Part shown: positions 1-5,138 of the stretch, in pieces
How the letters are laid out: every line of letters starts with the position of its first letter
Position numbering within the stretch: position 1 is the stretch's first letter
Assembly (NCBI GenBank): GCA_947453585.1
Contig: CANGHQ010000052.1
Coordinates: 1-8,719, forward strand
DNA: 8,719 nucleotides
DNA from: Burkholderiales bacterium
GTDB taxonomy: Bacteria; Pseudomonadota; Gammaproteobacteria; Burkholderiales; Burkholderiaceae_C
Direction of reading: 5' to 3'
Notes under the pieces: generated by a model
Databases searched by the model: none
The model's input: only the letters and a program-made list of their open reading frames with translations
Told to the model about the DNA's origin: nothing
Program-made: the position numbers and the translations under genes

Positions 1-258
1 GGACGCGCCCACTTCGCGCGCAATGTGGTCCAAAGACACGCCGCCAAAGCCGCGCTGCGCAAACAGGCGCTTGGCGGCGGCCAAGATGTCGGCCTCTAGC
101 AGCTTGCGGGCCTGGCTTACTTTCACCACTTTGGGCGCGTCTACCTGCGGCTCTGCCGCTTGGGGCGCGCGGGCCCTGGGCTTGGCGGCGCCGGATTTGG
201 CAGTTTTGGGTTTGGCGTCCTTGGGTTTGACGGTGGTGGGCGGCGCCGGGTTTTTCAT
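1..258 (-). CDS. TetR-family transcriptional regulator, RutR-like (N-terminal part, cut by window edge)
   Basis: Reading the minus strand from the ATG at 258-256 gives 86 codons open to the window edge. Residues about 50-86 form a typical TetR DNA-binding helix-turn-helix: ILAAAKRLFAQRGF (58-71) followed by GVSLDHIAREVGAS (73-86). The ligand-binding domain lies outside the window. The gene is divergent from preT, and a palindrome with the RutR core lies between them, so a uracil-sensing RutR-type repressor of the pathway is the best reading; the specific family is inferred, TetR membership is clear. The first ~50 residues are an unusual Lys/Pro/Ala-rich tail, probably disordered. Two GTG codons (V44 and V45, starting at 129 and 126) could be internal starts giving a normal-length N-terminus, but neither has a convincing ribosome-binding site. 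The ATG at 258 has only a weak one too. Confidence 0.85.
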   Translation of the reverse strand, partial: MKNPAPPTTVKPKDAKPKTAKSGAAKPRARAPQAAEPQVDAPKVVKVSQARKLLEADILAAAKRLFAQRGFGGVSLDHIAREVGAS

Positions 259-296
259 TGTTCTGGTACGGGTATTGCTAGATGAAGGTCTAGGGT

Positions 297-314
297 TTTT
301 ACCAATTGGTAAAA
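297..314. promoter_or_regulatory. 18-bp perfect palindrome, probable RutR-type operator
   Basis: The sequence TTTTACCAATTGGTAAAA is a perfect inverted repeat (9 bp per half, no spacer). Its centre ACCA-AT-TGGT fits the E. coli RutR box as I recall it (TTGACCA-NN-TGGTCAA), differing only at the symmetric G/C pair next to the core. It sits 40 bp upstream of the regulator start and 110 bp upstream of the preT start, where a repressor controlling both divergent genes would bind. The palindrome is seen directly; its assignment to this regulator is inferred from context. Confidence 0.75.
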
Positions 315-334
315 CAATTATTACTGGATTAAAT
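306..334 (+). promoter_or_regulatory. Candidate sigma70 promoter for preT, overlapped by the operator
   Basis: A -35-like TTGGTA (306-311, 4 of 6 consensus bases) and a -10-like TTAAAT (329-334, 4 of 6) are 17 bp apart. The start would fall near 341 and leave a leader of about 80 nt. The -35 hexamer lies inside the right half of the palindrome, so repressor binding would block RNA polymerase. Because the operator is a palindrome, the same TTGGTA also reads leftward at 305-300 toward the regulator, but its -10 (TCTAGC at 282-277) is poor. Confidence 0.4.
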
Positions 335-423
335 CGCGCTTGCAACCAGATTCGCGGAGTGCCACGGGCACGGGCGGATCGACAAGCCATTTTGATGCCA
401 CCCACGCGATTGGAAAACACACC

Positions 424-1779
424 ATGCAAGCAGACGCTCTGACGCCCGGGGTCCACGCCGGTCGGCTGCCCCCGGCGCAATACGCCCACAACTTTTGCGA
501 CGCGCACCCGCCGCTGACCCTGGCGCAAGCCAAGATTGAGGCCGACCGCTGCTATTACTGCTATGACGCGCCCTGCCAAACCGCCTGCCCCACGGGCATT
601 GACGTGCCCAGCTTTATCCACCGCATTGCCGACGACAACCCGCGCGGCGCGGCGCGCACGATTTTGGAATCCAACCCCTTGGGCGGCATGTGCGCCCGGG
701 TGTGCCCCACCGAGGTGCTGTGCGAACAGGCCTGCGTGCGCAACACCCATGAGGACAAGCCGGTCGAAATTGGCCTGCTGCAGCGCTACGCCACCGACCA
801 TTTGATGGCCCACCCCGGTGCGCCCTTGTTTACCCGCGCCGCCGACACGGGGCGACGCATAGCGGTGGTGGGCGCCGGGCCCGCTGGCTTGGCCTGCGCC
901 CATGGCCTGGCGCGCCTGGGCCACAGCGTGGTGCTGCTGGACGCGAGCCCCAAGCTCGGCGGCCTGAACGAATACGGCCTGGCCACTTACAAAACCACCG
1001 ACGGCTTTGCGCAAAAAGAGGTGGCCTGGCTGCTGTCGATTGGCGGCATTGAGGTGCGTCACGGCGTGGCGCTGGGGCGCGAGTTTCAGCTCGACGCTCT
1101 CACAAAAGAGTTTGACGCCGTGTTTCTGGGCCTGGGCCTGGCCGGGGTCAACAGCATTGGCATTGCCGAGCCGCAGGCCAGCGGACTGCGCAACGCGGTA
1201 GACTTTATTGCCGAGCTGCGCCAGGCCAGCAACCCGGCCACAGTGCCGGTGGGCCGGCACGTGGTGGTGATTGGCGGCGGCATGACGGCGGTGGACGCGG
1301 CCGTGCAGTCCAAAAAACTGGGCGCCCAATCGGTGAGCATCGTGTACCGCCGTGGTGCATCAGAGATGGGCGCCTCGCACCACGAACAGGCATGGGCACT
1401 AGAAAACGGCGTGCACATCCACCACTGGGCCAGCCCAACGCAGCTGCTGGCAGACGGCGGCCAGATCAGCGGCGTGGAATTTGGCCGCATGCAAATGGCC
1501 GACGGCAAGTTAGGCGCCACGGGCGAACACTTTGTACTAGAGGCCGACCTGGTGCTCAAGGCCATTGGCCAAACGCTGGTGGCGCAGCCCCTGGGCAGCG
1601 CGCTAGAGCTCAAAGGCGGGCGCATCGTCACCGATGCCGAAGGCCAGACCTCGCACGCCAAGGTGTGGGCTGGCGGCGACTGCCGCTTTGGCGGACGCGA
1701 CCTGACGGTCGAAGCCGTGGAGCACGGCAAAGTGGCCGCCCATTCCATCCATTCCGCCCTCAGCGTCATCACCGCCTGA
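424..1779 (+). CDS. preT: NAD(P)-dependent dihydropyrimidine dehydrogenase subunit PreT
   Basis: The electron-input subunit (451 aa) oxidises NAD(P)H and passes electrons via FAD and two Fe-S clusters to PreA; cytosolic. Cysteines 43, 46, 51, 55, 90, 94, 100, 104 and Gln120 align with the N-terminal cluster ligands of mammalian DPD (79, 82, 87, 91, -, 130, 136, 140, Gln156 as recalled) at a constant offset of 36, including the unusual Gln ligand. The FAD Rossmann motif GAGPAG is at 150-155. A second nucleotide-binding motif IGGGMTA is at 283-289, and an Arg pair (309-310) suits NADPH. A C-terminal GGD (417-419) is typical of the flavin site. ATG 424 is preferred (GGAAAA at 411-416). An in-frame TTG at 340 would add 28 unconserved residues. 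It is slightly longer than E. coli PreT (about 412 aa) and is 16 bp from preA. Confidence 0.95.
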   Translation: MQADALTPGVHAGRLPPAQYAHNFCDAHPPLTLAQAKIEADRCYYCYDAPCQTACPTGIDVPSFIHRIADDNPRGAARTILESNPLGGMCARVCPTEVLCEQACVRNTHEDKPVEIGLLQRYATDHLMAHPGAPLFTRAADTGRRIAVVGAGPAGLACAHGLARLGHSVVLLDASPKLGGLNEYGLATYKTTDGFAQKEVAWLLSIGGIEVRHGVALGREFQLDALTKEFDAVFLGLGLAGVNSIGIAEPQASGLRNAVDFIAELRQASNPATVPVGRHVVVIGGGMTAVDAAVQSKKLGAQSVSIVYRRGASEMGASHHEQAWALENGVHIHHWASPTQLLADGGQISGVEFGRMQMADGKLGATGEHFVLEADLVLKAIGQTLVAQPLGSALELKGGRIVTDAEGQTSHAKVWAGGDCRFGGRDLTVEAVEHGKVAAHSIHSALSVITA

Positions 1780-1795
1780 CCCCCGAAAGCACCCC

Positions 1796-3103
1796 ATGGC
1801 TAATCTGCAATCCACCTTTGCTGGCATCCACAGCCCCAACCCCTTTTGGCTGGCGTCCGCGCCGCCCACCGACAAGGCCTACAACGTCAACCGCGCTTTT
1901 GAAGCCGGCTGGGGCGGCGTGGTCTGGAAGACGCTGGGCGAAGCCGGTCCGCCCGTGGTCAACGTCAGCGGCCCGCGCTATGGCGCGCTGCTCACGCCCG
2001 ACCGGCGGCTGATGGGCTTTAACAACATCGAACTGATTACCGACCGCGACCTCGAAGTCAACCTGCGCGAGATTGCCGAGGTCAAACGCCTGTGGCCGGA
2101 CCGCGCCATGGTGGTGTCGCTGATGGTGCCTTGCGAAGAAGCGTCGTGGAAAGCCATATTGCCGCGCGTAGAAGACACGGGCGCCGACGGCATTGAGCTC
2201 AACTTTGGCTGCCCGCACGGCATGAGCGAGCGCGGCATGGGCGCGGCCGTGGGCCAGGTGCCCGAGTACATCCAGATGGTGACCGCGTGGTGCAAGCAGT
2301 ACAGCAAGCTGCCGGTGATCGTCAAGCTCACGCCCAACATCACCGACATCCGCAACCCCGCGCGCGCTGCCAAAAACGGCGGGGCCGACGCGGTGTCGCT
2401 CATCAACACCATCAACTCCATCATGGGCGTGGACCCGTATTCGCTGACCATGAGCCCGGCCACCGGCGGCAAAGGTTCGCACGGCGGCTACTGCGGCCCG
2501 GCGGTCAAGCCCATTGCCCTGAACATGGTCGCCGAGATTGCGCGTGACCCGCAAACGGCCGGCCTGCCCATCTCAGGCATCGGCGGCATAGGCACCTGGC
2601 GCGACGCGGTGGACTACCTGGCCTTGGGCGCGGGCAATGTGCAGGTCTGCACGGCGGCCATGGTCTACGGCTTCAAGATCGTGCAAGAGATGGCGGACGG
2701 CCTGTCGAATTACATGGACGAGATGGGCTTTGCGGCGGTGAGCGACATTGTGGGCAAAGCGCTGCCCACGGTGTCTGACTGGCGCTACCTGAACCTGAAC
2801 CACATCACCAAGGCGGTGATCAACCAGGACAGCTGCATCCAGTGCGGGCGCTGCCACATTGCCTGCGAAGACACCTCGCACCAGGCCATTACTGCCAGCA
2901 AAGACGGCAAGCGCCACTTTGAGGTGAAGAACGACGAATGCGTGGGCTGCAACCTGTGCGTGACCGTCTGCCCCGTGCCCGAATGCATCACCCTACGCGA
3001 CCTGGCCCCCGGCGAACTCGACGAGCGCACCGGCAAAACCGTGCAAGCCACCCACGCCGACTGGACCAGCCACCCCAACAATCCGATGCGGGTGGCAGCC
3101 TGA
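1796..3103 (+). CDS. preA: NAD-dependent dihydropyrimidine dehydrogenase subunit PreA
   Basis: The catalytic subunit (435 aa) reduces uracil or thymine to the 5,6-dihydro form at FMN, in complex with PreT. Residues ~5-310 form a dihydroorotate dehydrogenase-like barrel. NFGCPHG contains Asn136 and the general-acid Cys139 (Asn668/Cys671 of mammalian DPD as recalled), and Asn204-Thr205 match Asn736-Thr737. FMN phosphate-binding glycines are at GIGGIG (261-266). The C-terminus is a bacterial-ferredoxin domain with two complete 4Fe-4S motifs: Cys347/350/353 with Cys392, and Cys382/385/388 with Cys357. PreT and PreA together match the single-chain animal DPD split in two. It follows preT by 16 bp, with a GAAAG ribosome-binding site about 6 nt upstream of ATG 1796. 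All expected catalytic residues are present. Confidence 0.96.
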   Translation: MANLQSTFAGIHSPNPFWLASAPPTDKAYNVNRAFEAGWGGVVWKTLGEAGPPVVNVSGPRYGALLTPDRRLMGFNNIELITDRDLEVNLREIAEVKRLWPDRAMVVSLMVPCEEASWKAILPRVEDTGADGIELNFGCPHGMSERGMGAAVGQVPEYIQMVTAWCKQYSKLPVIVKLTPNITDIRNPARAAKNGGADAVSLINTINSIMGVDPYSLTMSPATGGKGSHGGYCGPAVKPIALNMVAEIARDPQTAGLPISGIGGIGTWRDAVDYLALGAGNVQVCTAAMVYGFKIVQEMADGLSNYMDEMGFAAVSDIVGKALPTVSDWRYLNLNHITKAVINQDSCIQCGRCHIACEDTSHQAITASKDGKRHFEVKNDECVGCNLCVTVCPVPECITLRDLAPGELDERTGKTVQATHADWTSHPNNPMRVAA

Positions 3104-3167
3104 ACCCCGTGCTGCCCCGGATGACACGCCCCGCCAACTGCCCTATTCTGTAAACCCCCATTGCCAC

Positions 3168-3172
3168 AGGAA
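3168..3172 (+). promoter_or_regulatory. Ribosome-binding site deciding the hydA start
   Basis: AGGAA lies 9 nt upstream of ATG 3182. This favours that ATG over the in-frame TTG at 3161, which would add seven residues that the family does not need. Confidence 0.7.
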
Positions 3173-3181
3173 CCCGAGCAC

Positions 3182-4624
3182 ATGACCACACTTTTGATTC
3201 GCGGCGGTACCGTCGTTAACGCTGACCGGGCCTTCAAGGCCGATGTGATTACCCATGACGGAAAAATTACCGCCTTAGGCGAAAACCTGGCTGCGCCCGC
3301 TGGCGCCACCGTGGTGGACGCCGGCGGCCAGTACGTGATGCCCGGCGGCATAGACCCGCACACGCACATGCAACTGCCCTTTATGGGCACCACCACCATG
3401 GACGACTTTTATACCGGCACGGCGGCGGGCCTGGCCGGGGGCAACACCACCATCATCGACTTTGTGATTCCCAACCCCCAGCAAAGCCTGCTGGAGGCCT
3501 ACCAAACCTGGCGCGGCTGGGCCGAAAAGTCGGCCAGCGACTACAGCTTTCACGTAGCCATTACCTGGTGGAGCGAACAAGTGCGCCAAGAGATGGGCAC
3601 GCTGGTACAAAACGAGGGCGTGAACAGCTTCAAGCACTTCATGGCCTACAAAAACGCCATCATGTGCGACGACGAGACGCTGGTAAACAGCTTTAAGCGC
3701 AGCCTGGAACTCGGCGCCATGCCCACGGTGCACGCTGAGAACGGCGAGCTGGTTTATTTGCTGCAAAAGCAAGTGGCCGATATGGGTATCACCGGCCCCG
3801 AGGGCCACCCGCTGTCGCGCCCGCCCATGGTCGAAGGCGAAGCCGCCAACCGCGCTATTGCGATTGCTGAGGTGCTGAACGTGCCGATTTATGTGGTGCA
3901 CGTGAGCTGCATTGAAGCGGCTGACGCCATTGCCCGCGCCCGCGCTCGCGGCCAGCGCGTCTACGGCGAAGTGCTGGCCGGCCACCTGGTGGTGGACGAC
4001 AGCGTCTACCGCCACCCCGACTTTGCGACCGCCGCCGCCCACGTGATGAGCCCGCCGTTTCGCAGCAAAGAAAACCAGGAAGTGCTGTGGCGCGGCCTGC
4101 AAAGCGGCAATCTGCACACCACGGCCACCGACCACTGCACTTTTTGCGCAGCGCAAAAAGTGGTGGGCAAAGACGATTTCTCCAAAATCCCCAACGGCAC
4201 CGGCGGCGTGGAAGAGCGCTTGGCGGTGATCTGGGACGCGGGCGTGAACACTGGGCGCCTGACGCCATCTGAGTTTGTGGCGATTACTTCGGCCAATACG
4301 GCCAAGCTGTTCAACATTTACCCGCAAAAGGGGAGTGTGTCGGTGGGGGCGGATGCGGATTTGGTGGTTTGGGACCCGGCGGGCACCAAAACCCTTTCTG
4401 CGGCTACGCAGCACAGCAAGGGGGATTTCAATATTTTTGAGGGGCGGACTGTTACTGGGATTCCTAGCCATACGGTTAGTCGGGGGGAGCTTGTGTTTGT
4501 GCAGGGGGATTTGCGGGCTGTGCGGGGGGCGGGGCAGTACGTCAAACGTCCGGCGTTTAGTTCGAATTTTGCGGCCTCGCGGTTGAGGGCGGAGGCTTTG
4601 CGGGCTACTTCTGTTGTGCGCTGA
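3182..4624 (+). CDS. hydA: Dihydropyrimidinase (D-hydantoinase family)
   Basis: A cytosolic Zn-dependent cyclic amidohydrolase (480 aa, normal length) that opens dihydrouracil or dihydrothymine to N-carbamoyl-beta-alanine or its methyl homologue. Metal and catalytic residues are present in order: His60 and His62 (IDPHTH), the lysine normally carboxylated to bridge two zincs, Lys151 (NSFKHFMAYK), Tyr156 of the oxyanion site, His184 (VHAEN), His240 (VVHVS) and Asp317 (TATDHCTF). These separate it from non-enzymatic CRMP-type relatives. It lies 78 bp downstream of preA with no terminator seen, so cotranscription is likely. The last ~100 codons change from C-ending to G/T-ending codons although the reading frame and protein family features continue to the stop (see findings). 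No promoter of its own is clear in 3104-3181. Confidence 0.95.
   Translation: MTTLLIRGGTVVNADRAFKADVITHDGKITALGENLAAPAGATVVDAGGQYVMPGGIDPHTHMQLPFMGTTTMDDFYTGTAAGLAGGNTTIIDFVIPNPQQSLLEAYQTWRGWAEKSASDYSFHVAITWWSEQVRQEMGTLVQNEGVNSFKHFMAYKNAIMCDDETLVNSFKRSLELGAMPTVHAENGELVYLLQKQVADMGITGPEGHPLSRPPMVEGEAANRAIAIAEVLNVPIYVVHVSCIEAADAIARARARGQRVYGEVLAGHLVVDDSVYRHPDFATAAAHVMSPPFRSKENQEVLWRGLQSGNLHTTATDHCTFCAAQKVVGKDDFSKIPNGTGGVEERLAVIWDAGVNTGRLTPSEFVAITSANTAKLFNIYPQKGSVSVGADADLVVWDPAGTKTLSAATQHSKGDFNIFEGRTVTGIPSHTVSRGELVFVQGDLRAVRGAGQYVKRPAFSSNFAASRLRAEALRATSVVR
4504..4534 (+). other. G-quadruplex motif inside the 3' end of hydA (coding strand)
   Basis: Four G-runs (4504-4508, 4515-4517, 4524-4529, 4531-4534) are separated by loops of 6, 6 and 1 nt, which satisfies the usual G3+N1-7 rule. 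It would be present in the mRNA. The motif is seen directly; folding is not shown. Confidence 0.5.
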
Positions 4625-4648
4625 GGTTTTGGTTCGTGTTGCTTTTTT

Positions 4649-4674
4649 CCCCCATCCCCCAGCCCCTTACCCCC
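4649..4674 (-). other. G-quadruplex motif on the minus strand (i-motif on the plus strand)
   Basis: Four C-runs of 5, 5, 4 and 5 bases (4649-4653, 4656-4660, 4663-4666, 4670-4674) are separated by 2, 2 and 3 nt. On the minus strand this is a very compact G-quadruplex motif with runs of at least four. It begins 25 bp after the hydA stop and shares its last two runs with the hairpin at 4663-4689, so the two structures exclude each other. Confidence 0.6.
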
Positions 4675-4689
4675 GGTGGGGGCAAGGGG
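4663..4689 (+). terminator. GC-rich hairpin after hydA, possible terminator
   Basis: CCCCTT-A-CCCCC (4663-4674) pairs with GGGGG-C-AAGGGG (4678-4689) around a GGT loop, giving 11 pairs with one A/C mismatch. It is 38 bp past the hydA stop. The following T run is only three bases (4693-4695), so intrinsic termination is doubtful; it may instead be part of the repeat block or protect the 3' end of the mRNA. Confidence 0.35.
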
Positions 4690-4778
4690 GGCTTTAACAG
4701 CCGATTTGGTGGTGGCGCTTCGGCTGCGCGTTTACGGCTCGGTGCGGCTTTTTGGTTTGCGCAGACCTTTTTTGGCGG

Positions 4779-4801
4779 GGGCGCGCACCCGATGCGCGCC
4801 C
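4779..4801. repeat. Perfect 9-bp inverted repeat, 5-nt loop
   Basis: GGGCGCGCA (4779-4787) and TGCGCGCCC (4793-4801) flank CCCGA. The stem is entirely GC except for one pair and should be very stable. There is no T tract on either side, so it is not an obvious terminator. Confidence 0.55.
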
Positions 4802-4852
4802 TGCGTGGTGCGGGTGCTGCTGGTATTGGATTTTTGAATTGGCAGGCACGAT

Positions 4853-4868
4853 GTTTGCGTCAGCAAAC
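4853..4868. repeat. Perfect 6-bp inverted repeat, 4-nt loop
   Basis: GTTTGC (4853-4858) and GCAAAC (4863-4868) flank GTCA. It is one of the series of short stems in this intergenic block. Confidence 0.4.
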
Positions 4869-5006
4869 GAGCGCCGGAGTTGGACTTGGATGTGCACGCC
4901 ATTGGGGCCGTGCTGAGCAGCGCAGCGGGGGGCGGATTAGGGCGAGCGCATGTTTGAGCGTAGCGAGTTTGCGCACGACCCCGCCACACGCGAGCAGCGC
5001 AAGGGA

Positions 5007-5017
5007 CCCCGCAGGGG
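5007..5017. repeat. Short CCCC-GCA-GGGG inverted repeat
   Basis: CCCC (5007-5010) and GGGG (5014-5017) flank GCA. On its own this is weak evidence; it is listed because it lies in line with the other stems of the block. Confidence 0.3.
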
Positions 5018-5044
5018 CACGGTCTCTGGCTCGCCTTTTCTTTG

Positions 5045-5078
5045 GTTACTTTCTTTTGGCGAAGCAAAAGAAAGTAAC
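5045..5078. repeat. Perfect 14-bp inverted repeat, 6-nt loop, likely dispersed repeat unit
   Basis: GTTACTTTCTTTTG (5045-5058) and CAAAAGAAAGTAAC (5065-5078) flank GCGAAG. The stem is AT-rich within a GC-rich genome, which makes it stand out. It is followed at once by a second stem, CGGCC (5080-5084) with GGCCG (5089-5093). From memory this pair of motifs recurs between genes in Comamonadaceae. It ends 60 bp before the next gene, so it could also act as a bidirectional terminator or processing site. Confidence 0.65.
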
Positions 5079-5079
5079 T

Positions 5080-5093
5080 CGGCCGCCGGGCCG
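5080..5093. repeat. Short GC stem next to the 14-bp inverted repeat
   Basis: CGGCC (5080-5084) pairs with GGCCG (5089-5093) around a GCCG loop, one base after the larger stem. The two probably form one repeat unit. Confidence 0.35.
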
Positions 5094-5125
5094 AACCCCG
5101 GCTAGCCACGTAAACCACAACCCAT

Positions 5126-5131
5126 GAGGAA
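5126..5131 (+). promoter_or_regulatory. Ribosome-binding site deciding the amidohydrolase start
   Basis: GAGGAA lies 7 nt upstream of ATG 5139. The earlier in-frame ATG at 5124 overlaps this site and has none of its own, so 5139 is the chosen start. Confidence 0.8.
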
Positions 5132-5138
5132 ACAAGCA

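Larger units (their letters stand above)
4625..5123. other. Intergenic block with hairpins and probable dispersed extragenic repeat, no credible gene
   Basis: This ~500-bp stretch separates hydA from the amidohydrolase gene. It holds a C-rich/G-rich hairpin at its left end and several near-perfect inverted repeats, ending in a 34-bp stem-loop just upstream of the next gene. Long frames run through it on both strands, but their composition is low-complexity and they have no recognisable domain or ribosome-binding site. No convincing promoter or second RutR-type box was found. From memory, the right part resembles an element scattered between genes in Comamonadaceae; this cannot be verified here. 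Confidence 0.6.

Noticed and set aside
340..423. N-terminal extension of preT from a TTG codon
   Set aside because: The 28 extra residues have no counterpart in PreT or DPD proteins, the candidate promoter would leave no room for a ribosome-binding site, and ATG 424 has a usable one.
1769..2554. 261-codon open frame antisense to preA
   Set aside because: Same reason: it mirrors strong sense codon bias and has no domain or ribosome-binding site.
3104..3181. Possible separate promoter for hydA (TATTCT near 3143)
   Set aside because: No -35 element lies at a suitable distance, and the gap is short enough for cotranscription with preA.
3275..4471. 398-codon open frame antisense to hydA
   Set aside because: It is a shadow of a GC-rich gene: the sense frame has every dihydropyrimidinase motif, while the antisense product is His/Val/Gly/Ala-rich with no recognisable fold.
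4625..5123. Search for a second RutR-type box, CRISPR repeats, tRNA or transposase remnants
   Set aside because: No ACCA-NN-TGGT palindrome, no regularly spaced direct repeats, no cloverleaf and no transposase-like coding frame were seen.
4636..5127. 163-codon open frame on the plus strand in the intergenic block
   Set aside because: It has no ribosome-binding site and no domain, its sequence is low-complexity Gly/Ala/Arg-rich, and it runs through the inverted repeats. Frames of this look are often called hypothetical proteins where this repeat occurs in related genomes.
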